This document shows, piece after piece, positions 27,884-36,231 of a stretch of DNA of 64,000 nt. Both the position numbers and the translations under genes were made by a program. The DNA comes from an uncultured Pelagibacteraceae bacterium. GTDB lineage: Bacteria > Pseudomonadota > Alphaproteobacteria > Pelagibacterales > Pelagibacteraceae. The notes below the pieces were generated by a model. The model saw nothing but the letters and a program-made list of their open reading frames with translations. It did no database searches and was not told the DNA's origin. The stretch lies in assembly GCA_902559395.1 (NCBI GenBank), contig CACEHR010000001.1, positions 186,001-250,000 of the forward strand. Direction: 5' to 3'. Numbering within the stretch: the stretch's first letter is position 1; every line of letters begins with the position of its first letter.

Positions 27884-29026
27884 ATGAAAAAAAAATTATA
27901 TACAGTAATTGGACTAATGAGCGGTACGTCTATGGATGGTATTGATTTATCTATAATTAGTTCAGATGGATACGATGAATTTTCAAACATTTTAAATGAC
28001 TATTATGAATATGATAAAAATCTTCAAGATCAGTTAGTTCGATTAAGAGATTTAGTCTTAACAAAGAAAGATCTTTTACAAAATTCCGAAAAGTTAAGAG
28101 AATTAGAGCGTAATTTAACTCTTTTTCATGCTGATGCAGTTAATCAATCATTAAAAAAATATAGAGATCCGGTTGATTTGATAGGTTTTCATGGCCAAAC
28201 AATTTTTCATAACCCAAATGAGAAAATTACTAATCAATTAGGAGATGGGAAATTGTTATCTCAAATGGTCAAAAAAAAAGTCATATATGATTTTAGACAA
28301 GCGGATATTCAAAATAATGGCCAAGGTGCACCCTTAACACCAATTTTTCATCATATTTTATCAAAAAAAATTAATCAAAATTTTAATATCAAATTTCCAA
28401 TAGGTTTTTTGAATATTGGTGGTATCGCAAATGTTACAAAAGTTATTAATGACTCTGATAATTTTCAAAATAACCTTTCTGCTTTTGATATAGGTCCTGG
28501 TAATTGTTTAATTGATGAATGGGTAAGAAATAATTCTAACAAAAAATTTGATAAAAACGGTGAACTAGCTAATGCAGGGAAAGTTGATCAATTAATTCTA
28601 AATCAGGCAATAGATAATTTTAAAATAAATTCTTACTCCCAGTCACTGGATATTAAAAATTTCGATGTATCATTTGTAAGAGGTTTATCTTTAGAAGATG
28701 GTTGTGCTACTATAACAGATTTTACAGCATATTTGATTGCAGAAGGGTTAAAATATATTAGCCAAAAAAAAAATATTACATTTTTACTCTGTGGTGGCGG
28801 TAGAAAAAATATTAATTTAATTCATTGTATAAAAAATTACATATCAAATGAAAATAATATTACTTTAGAATTAATAGATAATTATAATTTAAATGGTGAT
28901 TATATTGAATCCCAGGCATTTGGATTTTTAGCTATAAGGTCTTTTTTGAATTTACCAATTTCTTTTAGTACAACAACTGGATGTAAAGAATTTACGGTGG
29001 GTGGAAAACTGGTAGAAAATTTTTAA
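27884..29026 (+). CDS. anmK: Anhydro-N-acetylmuramic acid kinase
   Basis: Phosphorylates and hydrolyses 1,6-anhydro-MurNAc released by peptidoglycan turnover. The 380 residues begin with IGLMSGTSMDGIDLS, followed by GFHGQTIFHNP, YDFRQADI, GFLNIGGIANVT, NCLIDEW and FLLCGGGRKN, the ASKHA-fold blocks of AnmK. In many proteobacteria anmK is paired with tyrS in this divergent layout, as here. It overlaps the following convergent gene by 4 bp. Confidence 0.95.
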   Translation: MKKKLYTVIGLMSGTSMDGIDLSIISSDGYDEFSNILNDYYEYDKNLQDQLVRLRDLVLTKKDLLQNSEKLRELERNLTLFHADAVNQSLKKYRDPVDLIGFHGQTIFHNPNEKITNQLGDGKLLSQMVKKKVIYDFRQADIQNNGQGAPLTPIFHHILSKKINQNFNIKFPIGFLNIGGIANVTKVINDSDNFQNNLSAFDIGPGNCLIDEWVRNNSNKKFDKNGELANAGKVDQLILNQAIDNFKINSYSQSLDIKNFDVSFVRGLSLEDGCATITDFTAYLIAEGLKYISQKKNITFLLCGGGRKNINLIHCIKNYISNENNITLELIDNYNLNGDYIESQAFGFLAIRSFLNLPISFSTTTGCKEFTVGGKLVENF

Positions 29027-29679
29027 TATAGTGCAGTTTCTTTTTTTATATATTTATCAAGATGTTTAATTAAAGAATCACTTGTTTTTGAAAAAAAGTG
29101 ATTGGCATCTGATATTGCATTAAATTCTACTTTAATACCTTTTTGAGCACTTAATCTTTTATCTAATTCTGTAATGTATTCTACTGGTACTAATTCATCT
29201 TTTTTACCATAAGCAACTAAACCAGAAGTTGGACATGGAGATAAAAAAGAAAAATCATAAACATTTGGTTGAGGTGAAATTGCTATAAACCTGTTTATTT
29301 CTGGTCTTCTCATTAATAATTGCATTGCAATTAAAGATCCAAATGAAAATCCCGAAACCCAACATTGTGAATTGTCAAAATTTTCTCTTTCTAACCAATC
29401 TAAAGCAGCTGCTGCATCAGCAAGTTCGCCTTGACCATTATCGAATTCTCCATCGCTTTTACCAACACCTCTGAAATTTACTCTGCACACCGAAAAATCG
29501 TTATCCATAAATGCATGGAAAGTATCTACTACTACTTTATTATTCATCGTTCCTCCATATTGAGGATGGGGCTGTAACACTAAAGCAATTGGTGAAGTAT
29601 TTTTTTTACTTTTATAATATTTAGCCTCAAGTCTTCCTGCAGGACCAGGTATAAATATTTCTAAAATTTTATTGTCCAT
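29023..29679 (-). CDS. Alpha/beta hydrolase (COG2945-like)
   Basis: Probable esterase or related hydrolase of unknown substrate. The 218 residues contain a QPHPQYGGTMNNKVV motif typical of this COG2945-type family, CRVNFRGVGKSDGEFDNGQGELAD in two parts, the nucleophile elbow GFSFGS near residue 110, YGKKDELVP with a likely acid, and a terminal DANHFF with the likely catalytic His. The full hydrolase fold is therefore present. It is divergent from iscR across a 137 bp gap. Confidence 0.82.
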   Translation of the reverse strand: MDNKILEIFIPGPAGRLEAKYYKSKKNTSPIALVLQPHPQYGGTMNNKVVVDTFHAFMDNDFSVCRVNFRGVGKSDGEFDNGQGELADAAAALDWLERENFDNSQCWVSGFSFGSLIAMQLLMRRPEINRFIAISPQPNVYDFSFLSPCPTSGLVAYGKKDELVPVEYITELDKRLSAQKGIKVEFNAISDANHFFSKTSDSLIKHLDKYIKKETALY

Positions 29680-29761
29680 AAGCGATATTGATTATTATTC
29701 TCAAAAAAAATGTACGTTTATCATAAGTCAGCGACAATATGTTAGTTTTTTTTTACACTCT

Positions 29762-29786
29762 AAACTTGACCATTTTAGTCAGGTAT
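29762..29786 (+). promoter_or_regulatory. IscR type 1-like operator upstream of iscR-suf
   Basis: This 25 bp site has the GAC-CATTTT-AGTC core flanked by CTT on the left and AGGTAT on the right. Compared with the type 1 IscR consensus recalled for enterobacteria, I count 23 of 25 positions compatible. It overlaps the -35 region of the likely iscR promoter, as expected for autorepression by the Fe-S form. The binding itself is inferred. Confidence 0.78.
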
Positions 29787-29793
29787 GTATAAA
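29766..29793 (+). promoter_or_regulatory. Probable sigma70-type promoter for the iscR-suf operon
   Basis: TTGACC at 29766-29771 and TATAAA at 29788-29793 are separated by 16 bp. They lie 24 bp before the iscR start, with the IscR operator over the -35 box. A weak AAGGG ribosome site precedes the ATG. Confidence 0.65.
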
Positions 29794-29816
29794 AACCCAC
29801 AATTTAAGGGTAAAAA

Positions 29817-30242
29817 ATGAAACTTACATCAAAAGGTAGATACGCTGTAATGGCATTAGTTGATTTAGCTAGGTTTGATAATATCAATCCAGTATCATTA
29901 AGAGATATATCATTAAGACAAGGTATATCTCTAGATTACCTAGAGCAAATTTTTTCTAAATTAAAAAAAAACGAAATTGTTAAAAGTATAAGAGGAACGC
30001 AAGGAGGATACGTTCTTAATAAAAATCCAAATGATATAAAATTAACAAATATCTTTCATGCAGTTGATGAAAAAGTAAAAACTGTTCAATGTAAAAAAGA
30101 ATCTAAAAAAGGATGCAACGGCAAAGCCACAAAGTGCATTACTCACAATTTATGGGACGAATTAGAGATACACATAAATACATTTTTTGAAAATAAAAGC
30201 CTGAAAGATTTATTAAACAACAACAAAGAAACAAGAGTCTAG
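29817..30242 (+). CDS. iscR: Rrf2-family Fe-S regulator IscR
   Basis: Fe-S-sensing transcription factor for cluster biogenesis genes. The 141 residues begin [18 protein letters not shown] and contain a winged helix ([12 protein letters not shown] near 58-69). Putative cluster ligands are Cys92, Cys100, Cys107 and His110; E. coli IscR uses Cys92, Cys98, Cys104 and His107, so the spacing here is wider (7 and 6 residues instead of 5 and 5). It leads the suf operon, one base before sufB, and has an IscR-type operator upstream, so negative feedback by the Fe-S-loaded form is likely. Confidence 0.92.
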   Translation: MKLTSKGRYAVMALVDLARFDNINPVSLRDISLRQGISLDYLEQIFSKLKKNEIVKSIRGTQGGYVLNKNPNDIKLTNIFHAVDEKVKTVQCKKESKKGCNGKATKCITHNLWDELEIHINTFFENKSLKDLLNNNKETRV

Positions 30243-30243
30243 A

Positions 30244-31686
30244 ATGGATAACAGACAAAAAGAAATAAATAATTTAAAAGACTATAAATATGGTTTTTCG
30301 ACAGATATAGAAAATATTCAAGCTCCAAAAGGTTTGAATGAAGATGTCATTAAATTTATATCTAATATTAAAAAAGAACCTGCATGGATGCTTGAGTTTA
30401 GACTAAAAGCTTTTGAAAGATTTAAGGTATTAAAAGAACCTGACTGGCAGAAACCTAAATTTCCAAAAATAGATTATCAAGATTTATATTATTATTCTGC
30501 ACCTAAAAGTATGAAAGATAAGCCAAAGAGCTTAGATGAACTGGATCCTAAACTTTTAGAAACTTATAAGAAACTTGGAATTCCTTTGCAAGAGCAAGCG
30601 AGATTAAATGGAATAGCTGTTGATGCTGTATTTGATTCAGTTTCTGTAGCCACTACATTTAAAGATGAATTAACTAAACAAGGAATTATATTTTGTCCTA
30701 TATCAGAGGCAATTCAAAATCACCCTGAATTAGTTAAAAAATATCTAGGATCTGTAATTCCAACAAGTGATCATTTTTTTGCAACATTAAATTCAGCAGT
30801 TTTTACAGATGGTTCATTTGTATACATTCCAGAAGGTGTTAGATGTCCAATGGAACTATCAACTTATTTTAGAATTAATGCATCTAATACAGGTCAATTT
30901 GAAAGAACTTTAATTATTGCAGATAAAGGAAGTTATGTAAGTTACTTAGAGGGATGTACAGCTCCAATGAGAGATGAAAATCAATTACATGCTGCTAATG
31001 TAGAGCTAGTTGCGCTCGATGATGCAGAAATAAAATATTCAACTGTTCAGAACTGGTATCCAGGTGATCAAGATGGCAAAGGTGGAATTTATAATTTCGT
31101 AACCAAAAGAGGTTTATGCAAAGGTAAAAATTCTAAAATTTCATGGACACAAGTTGAAACAGGTTCTGCAATTACCTGGAAGTATCCTAGTTGTATTCTT
31201 AAAGGAGATAACTCTGTTGGTGAGTTCTATTCAATAGCTATTACTAACAATCATCAAAAAGCAGATACAGGTACCAAAATGATCCATCTAGGCAAAAATA
31301 CTAAAAGTAAAATAATTTCTAAAGGAATATCAGCAGGTAGTTCAGATATGACATATAGAGGTTTAGTTGATATTTCATCAAAAGCTAAAAATTCAACTAA
31401 TTATACTCAGTGCGACTCTTTATTAATGGGTAACAAATGTGGAGCTCACACTGTTCCTTATATAAAAAATAAAAACTCTGAATCCAATATTGCTCATGAG
31501 GCAACCACATCCAAGATTAGTGAAGAGCAGCTACATTATTGTCAACAAAGAGGATTAAATCCAGAGGAAGCTGTTGGCTTAATTGTTAACGGTTTTTGTA
31601 AGGAAGTATTGCAACAATTACCTATGGAATTTGCTGTAGAAGCACAAAAACTTGTAGGTATCAGTCTGGAAGGAAGTGTTGGTTAA
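30244..31686 (+). CDS. sufB: Fe-S cluster assembly scaffold SufB
   Basis: Core of the SufBC2D scaffold that builds [Fe-S] clusters. The 480 residues carry [37 protein letters not shown] in two parts, [34 protein letters not shown] and [18 protein letters not shown], then the [16 protein letters not shown] end, all strongly conserved in SufB. It follows iscR by one base and precedes sufC. Confidence 0.97.
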   Translation: MDNRQKEINNLKDYKYGFSTDIENIQAPKGLNEDVIKFISNIKKEPAWMLEFRLKAFERFKVLKEPDWQKPKFPKIDYQDLYYYSAPKSMKDKPKSLDELDPKLLETYKKLGIPLQEQARLNGIAVDAVFDSVSVATTFKDELTKQGIIFCPISEAIQNHPELVKKYLGSVIPTSDHFFATLNSAVFTDGSFVYIPEGVRCPMELSTYFRINASNTGQFERTLIIADKGSYVSYLEGCTAPMRDENQLHAANVELVALDDAEIKYSTVQNWYPGDQDGKGGIYNFVTKRGLCKGKNSKISWTQVETGSAITWKYPSCILKGDNSVGEFYSIAITNNHQKADTGTKMIHLGKNTKSKIISKGISAGSSDMTYRGLVDISSKAKNSTNYTQCDSLLMGNKCGAHTVPYIKNKNSESNIAHEATTSKISEEQLHYCQQRGLNPEEAVGLIVNGFCKEVLQQLPMEFAVEAQKLVGISLEGSVG

Positions 31687-31687
31687 T

Positions 31688-32422
31688 ATGCTTAAAATAA
31701 ATAATTTAAATGCAACCATCGATAATAAGTCTATTTTAAACGGACTATCCTTAGATATAAATCCCGGTGAGGTTCATGCAATTATGGGCCCTAATGGATC
31801 TGGAAAAAGCACATTATCAAATATTCTATCTGGAAAAAAAGGTTATGAAGTTTCTGGGGAAGTTCTTTTTGAAGAAAAAGATTTATTTGAACTTGAAATA
31901 GAGGAAAGAGCACACAAGGGTATATTTTTAGCTTTCCAATATCCTTTAGAAATTCCAGGTGTAAATACAAATATATTTTTAAAAACTTCTTTAAATGCTG
32001 TTAGAAAAGCTAGGGGTGAGAAAGAGCTTGATGCTATTGAGTTTCTAAAATTGGTAAAAGAAAAGTCTAAAAAATTAAAATTTGATGAGGAAAAATTAAA
32101 CAGACAATTAAATGTTGGTTTTTCTGGAGGTGAAAAAAAGAAAAATGAAATTTTACAGATGTCGTTGCTAGCTCCAAAACTTTCAATTTTAGATGAAACA
32201 GATTCTGGTTTGGATATTGATGCTTTAAAGATTGTTGCAGATGGAGTTAACACATTAAGAGATAAAAATAATTCATTTTTAATTATTACACACTACCAAA
32301 GATTACTTGATTATATAAAACCTGACTTTGTTCATGTTTTGATGAATGGAAAAATTGTAAAATCTGGTGGTCCAGATTTAGCTTTAGAATTAGAGAAAAA
32401 AGGATACGAAAATTTTAATTAA
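31688..32422 (+). CDS. sufC: Fe-S assembly ATPase SufC
   Basis: ABC-type ATPase that drives conformational change of SufBD. About 244 residues with Walker A GPNGSGKSTL, Q-loop LAFQYPLEIPG, signature GFSGGEKKKNEI and Walker B LSILDETDSGLD, with HYQRLLDYI after it. I prefer the ATG at 31688, one base after the sufB stop, over an upstream GTG at 31676 inside sufB; translation then begins MLKINNLNA. Confidence 0.97.
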   Translation: MLKINNLNATIDNKSILNGLSLDINPGEVHAIMGPNGSGKSTLSNILSGKKGYEVSGEVLFEEKDLFELEIEERAHKGIFLAFQYPLEIPGVNTNIFLKTSLNAVRKARGEKELDAIEFLKLVKEKSKKLKFDEEKLNRQLNVGFSGGEKKKNEILQMSLLAPKLSILDETDSGLDIDALKIVADGVNTLRDKNNSFLIITHYQRLLDYIKPDFVHVLMNGKIVKSGGPDLALELEKKGYENFN

Positions 32423-33669
32423 ATGAAAGAACAATTACAAAAAGATTTTTATAATAGTATAAAAAATTTAAGTTTATCTCAAAAAGATATTGAGATAAAA
32501 AAATTTTGTTTAGATAATTTTATAGACAAAGGTTTTCCAAATAAAAAAGAAGAAGATTGGAAATTTTCAGATCTTAATCAAATAATAAAAAATAATATTG
32601 GAGAACTAAGTTTTTATAATGATCAAGCTTCTACTAATAAAGTTGATACCTCCGTATTTGTAGATGGATTAGAGCACAATAAAATAGTTTTTATAAATGG
32701 TAGAATTGAAAAAATTGATTTTGAATATGAAAAAAAAGATCAAATAGAAATAATTGATCAATCAGAAACTATAAATGAATTTGAAAATAGCAATTCATTA
32801 TCTGACTTAAATAATGCCTTTACTAATAAATGTTTTAAAATATTGGTAAAAAAGGTTATCAGTTAGCAAAACCTCTTATTATCTATCATATAACAAATTC
32901 AAAAATTTGGTCTAAAAACATTAATTTACGACTTAATTTTGAACTAGATAAAGATAGCTCGTTAAGATTAATTGATTTGTTTAATGATGCATCTGAAAAG
33001 AATTTTTTAAATATATTTTATAACTTTGAATTAAAGGAAAATGCTGTTTTAAAAAACTATAAAGTAGATAAATTTGAGAATAAAAATATTAAGTATTCTT
33101 TTAATAATATTGATCAAGACAAGAATAGTATTTCTGAAACATTTATTTTATCTTCTGGATCAAATTTTTCTAAAAATGAGATAAACTGTAATTTAAACGG
33201 AGTTTATGCATCAGCTTTTGTTAATGGTGTTTTTTCATTGAATAATGATAAACATCACGAAATTAGATCAATAATAAATCACTTAACTGAAAATACAAAA
33301 AGTTATCAATTAATTAAAAGTGTTTTAGAACAAAGCTCTAAAGCAGTGTATCAAGGCAAAATATTTGTAAATTCAGATGCTCAGAAAACTGATGGATACC
33401 AATTGAGCAAAGCAATATTGTTAAATAAACAATCGGAGTTTAATGCCAAGCCAGAACTAGAAATTTATGCTGATGACGTTAAGTGTTCGCATGGTTCAGC
33501 ATCAGGCAGTTTAAATGAAGACTCTATATTTTATTTAATGTCTAGAGGTTTAAGTTACCAGCAGTCAAGGGAGCTATTGATTAATGGTTTTCTGCTTGAC
33601 GTTGTGGAAAAAATTACTGACTCAGAAATAAAAAACTTAATAAAAAATATGCTTGGAATTAAAGAATGA
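32423..33669 (+). CDS. sufD: Fe-S assembly scaffold SufD, interrupted by a one-base frameshift in a poly-A run
   Basis: Partner of SufB in the SufBC2D complex. Reading from the ATG right after sufC gives 147 residues and then a TAG (32864-32866). Shifting -1 at the A6 tract 32848-32853 restores one open frame of about 415 residues, near the usual SufD length, continuing LVKKGYQLAKPLIIYHITN and later GVYASAFVNGVF, GKIFVNSDAQKTDGYQLSKA and DDVKCSHGSASGSL, typical of SufD. The tract in frame reads A AAA AAG, a known -1 slippery heptamer, but loss of one A from a seventh A would create the same motif automatically. All neighbours are intact, so I regard SufD as functional or the base as a sequence error. 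Confidence 0.88.
32848..32854 (+). other. Frame junction in sufD at A AAA AAG
   Basis: Codons GTA AAA AAG in the upstream frame contain the heptamer A AAA AAG. Slipping back one base makes the next codon GGT and rejoins the SufD reading frame exactly. No upstream Shine-Dalgarno-like stimulator and no strong downstream stem-loop are visible, which weakens a programmed origin. Confidence 0.8.
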
Positions 33670-34883
33670 ATATTGATCAGATAAAAAAAGAATTTCCAAT
33701 TTTTGATGAAAAAATTCAAAATAATGATCTAGTTTATTTGGATAGTGCAAATTCTTCACAAAAACCAAAAATAGTTGTGGATAGAATTAATGAATTTTAT
33801 ACCAAACAATTTTCTAACGTTGGAAGAAGTGTTCATTATCTTGCTGTAGCAGCAACAAATTTGTACGAAAACACAAGATCATCAGTGCAGAAATATATCA
33901 ATGCTAAAGATAAAAATGAAATTGTATTTACAAAAGGTGCTACAGAAGCATTAAATTTAGTCGCTAATACATTAGGCCAAAGTTACCTACAAGAAGGTGA
34001 TGAAGTATTAATTACGGAACTTGAGCATCATTCAAATTATGTGCCATGGCATTTCTTAAGAAAATCAAAAAATATAAAAATTAATTTTGCTGAAATAAAT
34101 GAAGAAGGTGAAATTACACTTGAAGAAATAGAAAAGAAAATAACTCCAAAAACAAAATTAATTTCTATTACTCATCTGTCGAATGTAACAGGTGCAATTT
34201 TACCCGTAAAAGAAATTACCCAGCTTGCACATTCAAAAGGAATAATTGTTGTAGTCGATGGGTGTCAGGGAGCGCCACATTTAAAATTAGATATGCAAGA
34301 TTTAGATTGTGATTTCTATGCAATTTCATGTCACAAAATGTATGGACCTACAGGTTTGGGAGTTTTATATGGCAAAAAAAAATGGTTAGAAGAATTACCT
34401 CCATACCAAGGCGGTGGAGGAATGATAAATGAAGTTAAAAAAGATAGGATTTCCTATGGCGAACTACCTAATAAATACGAGGCTGGTACTATGGCTACAG
34501 CACAAGTAATTGCTTTTGACCAATCAATAAAATTTTTAGAAAGCATTGGTATCGAAAATGTTATGAAACATGAAGCTGATTTAGTTGAATACGGGCAAGA
34601 ACTATTAAAAAAAAATAACTCAGTTAAACTTATCGGAAATCCAAAAAATAAAGGAGGGGTTTTATCATTCACTATAGAAGGAGTTCACCCTCATGATATA
34701 GCAACTATCTTGGATGAAGACGGGGTTGCAATAAGAGCAGGACATCATTGTTGTCAAATTCTACATGACAAATTAAATATTCCAGCTAGTGCTAGAGCAT
34801 CGGTTGGTATTTATAATACAAAAGAGGATTTAGATCAGTTGAATAAGTCAATTAACAACTGTAAAAAAATATTTAATTTATAA
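33666..34883 (+). CDS. sufS: Cysteine desulfurase SufS
   Basis: PLP enzyme that removes sulfur from cysteine for cluster assembly. The 405 residues show YLDSANSSQKP near the N-terminus, FTKGATEALNLVA, TELEHHSNYVPW, ISITHLSNVTGA, VDGCQGAPHLKLDMQ, CHKMYGPTGLG with the PLP lysine, and a catalytic Cys in RAGHHCCQILHD near residue 362. It overlaps sufD and sufU by 1-4 bp. It is a group II (SufS/CsdA) desulfurase. Confidence 0.96.
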   Translation: MNIDQIKKEFPIFDEKIQNNDLVYLDSANSSQKPKIVVDRINEFYTKQFSNVGRSVHYLAVAATNLYENTRSSVQKYINAKDKNEIVFTKGATEALNLVANTLGQSYLQEGDEVLITELEHHSNYVPWHFLRKSKNIKINFAEINEEGEITLEEIEKKITPKTKLISITHLSNVTGAILPVKEITQLAHSKGIIVVVDGCQGAPHLKLDMQDLDCDFYAISCHKMYGPTGLGVLYGKKKWLEELPPYQGGGGMINEVKKDRISYGELPNKYEAGTMATAQVIAFDQSIKFLESIGIENVMKHEADLVEYGQELLKKNNSVKLIGNPKNKGGVLSFTIEGVHPHDIATILDEDGVAIRAGHHCCQILHDKLNIPASARASVGIYNTKEDLDQLNKSINNCKKIFNL

Positions 34884-35347
34884 TGAATTTAAAAGAACTT
34901 TATCAAGAAATTATATTAGAACACGGTAAGAATCCTAGAAATCTTAGAAAGACAGAAGGTTTTAATAAAGACGCTAAAGGTAATAATCCACTTTGTGGTG
35001 ATAATGTTCATGTTTATTTAAAACTAAATGGACAAAAAATTGTAGAAGATGCATCCTTCGAAGGGAGTGGTTGTGCGATTTCAATGGCTTCAGCTTCTAT
35101 AATGACAGATTTAATTAAAGGAAAAAATGAGCATGAGGCTAAAGAGATAGTTGAGGATTTTTTAGGTATGATTAAGGAAAATCCTGAATTAAAATCTAAG
35201 TATTTGAGTGAAGATGAAAAAACTAAACTAATGTGTTTATCTGGTGTTAAGCAATATCCAATGAGAGTTAAGTGTGCAACTTTATCTTGGCATACAATGG
35301 TTTCTGCTTTCGATGAAAAAACAGAGGAAGTAAAAACGGAAAATTAA
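34883..35347 (+). CDS. sufU: SufU/NifU-like Fe-S assembly protein
   Basis: IscU-fold protein, acting as sulfur acceptor of SufS or as a scaffold. The 154 residues retain Cys38 (PLCGD, with Asp40), Cys64 (GSGCAIS) and Cys131 (RVKCATLSWHT), and an insertion between the second and third cysteine (about 80-118) characteristic of SufU rather than IscU. It starts on the last base of sufS. The choice between acceptor and scaffold role cannot be made from sequence. Confidence 0.9.
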   Translation: MNLKELYQEIILEHGKNPRNLRKTEGFNKDAKGNNPLCGDNVHVYLKLNGQKIVEDASFEGSGCAISMASASIMTDLIKGKNEHEAKEIVEDFLGMIKENPELKSKYLSEDEKTKLMCLSGVKQYPMRVKCATLSWHTMVSAFDEKTEEVKTEN

Positions 35348-35350
35348 ATT

Positions 35351-35650
35351 ATGTCAAAAAAAGAACAGATAATTGAAGAAATAAGAAAAATTTATGACCC
35401 TGAGTTACCTGTAAATATCTACGAATTGGGTTTGATTTATGATATTAAGGTTGAGGACGATAAGTTTGCTAAAATTAAAATGACTTTGACTACACCAAAT
35501 TGCCCAGTAGCTGAAAGTTTACCTAAAGAAGTAAAAGATGGTGCAATGCAAGTTGAAGGTATAGAGGATGTTGATCTTGAGTTAGTTTGGGATCCACCGT
35601 GGAATAAAGATATGATGTCAGAAGCAGCAAAATTGGAATTGAATTTATAA
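35351..35650 (+). CDS. sufT: SufT-like MIP18/DUF59 Fe-S maturation factor
   Basis: Small protein of the MIP18 (DUF59) family, involved in late Fe-S maturation in several bacteria. The 99 residues include IYDPELPVNIYELGLIYDI, MTLTTPNCPVAESLP with the conserved Cys, and LVWDPPWNKDMMSEAAKLEL, which match the family. It is embedded between sufU and the A-type carrier with 3 and 1 bp spacing. The name follows the suf context. Confidence 0.88.
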   Translation: MSKKEQIIEEIRKIYDPELPVNIYELGLIYDIKVEDDKFAKIKMTLTTPNCPVAESLPKEVKDGAMQVEGIEDVDLELVWDPPWNKDMMSEAAKLELNL

Positions 35651-35985
35651 TGAATCCTATAATTAAATTAAGTGATAACGCAGCATTACGAATAAAAGAG
35701 ATAATGTCTAACGCTGAAAAAGATTCTATCGGAGTTAGAGTATCAGTGAAATCTGGTGGTTGCGCTGGGATGTCATACGTGATGGAGTACACAAAAGAGT
35801 TAAATCCTAATGATGAAGTTATAGAAGATAAGGGCGTAAAAGTATTCGTTGATTCAGCTGCTATTATGTATCTGCTTGGCACTGAAATGGATTACAAAAA
35901 GGAGGAATTGTCCTCGTCATTTGTGTTTAATAATCCTAATGAAACTGAGCGTTGTGGCTGCGGAGAGTCCTTCAAAATATCATAA
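35650..35985 (+). CDS. sufA: A-type iron-sulfur carrier (SufA/IscA/HesB family)
   Basis: Carries an assembled cluster to target apoproteins. The 111 residues have the three conserved cysteines: Cys38 in KSGGCAGMSY and Cys102/Cys104 in ERCGCGESF near the C-terminus. It is the last recognisable gene of the operon, whose order is iscR-sufB-C-D-S-U-T-A. Confidence 0.94.
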   Translation: MNPIIKLSDNAALRIKEIMSNAEKDSIGVRVSVKSGGCAGMSYVMEYTKELNPNDEVIEDKGVKVFVDSAAIMYLLGTEMDYKKEELSSSFVFNNPNETERCGCGESFKIS

Positions 35986-36016
35986 GTTGTATTATCCCAT
36001 TAATTGCATATCTGTA

Positions 36017-36045
36017 TTGCATTGTATGCATATCTAATGTATAGA
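36017..36045 (+). promoter_or_regulatory. Candidate promoter placed for a leaderless transcript
   Basis: TTGCAT (36017-36022) and TATAGA (36040-36045) are separated by 17 bp. Seven bases after the -10 box lies the A of the ATG at 36052, so initiation there would give an mRNA without a leader. A second TTGCAT at 36004 and a repeated TGCATATCT in the same stretch are also present. In such AT-rich DNA a chance match is possible. Confidence 0.45.
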
Positions 36046-36051
36046 TTCTAT

Positions 36052-36222
36052 ATGAACAAATTTGAGTTTAAAAATCTTGTTAAAAACTTGAAAGACTCTT
36101 TAAAGGAGAAAACATTCTTTAAAGAACTACGTAAAGAAGTTGAAACAGGTGCGAACGGCACACAAGATTACGTAGTCAAAAAAGGTGTTAACAAAGATAC
36201 AATTGCAACAACTAGACAGTAA
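36052..36222 (+). CDS. Small unknown protein, 56 residues
   Basis: Not recognised. It begins MNKFEFKNLVKNLKDSL, is highly charged (Lys/Glu) and probably helical in the first half, then has a GANGTQDYVVKKGVNKD stretch suggesting a small structured tail. No membrane segment or cysteines. It starts 66 bp after sufA and ends 9 bp before the convergent glnA stop. No Shine-Dalgarno is visible before the ATG. An upstream in-frame ATG at 36004 exists but would add an implausible Cys/Tyr/Met-rich stretch. That it is real is suggested by its own promoter-like sequence and normal composition. Confidence 0.55.
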   Translation: MNKFEFKNLVKNLKDSLKEKTFFKELRKEVETGANGTQDYVVKKGVNKDTIATTRQ

Positions 36223-36231
36223 TAAAGTTTA

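Noticed and set aside
32423-32866. sufD N-terminal fragment as a separate small gene
   Set aside because: The downstream frame continues the same SufD protein without a start of its own before conserved sequence; a single gene with one frame break explains both pieces.
34454-35882. Minus-strand ORFs opposite sufS and sufTA
   Set aside because: Shadows of strongly supported suf genes with low-complexity composition.
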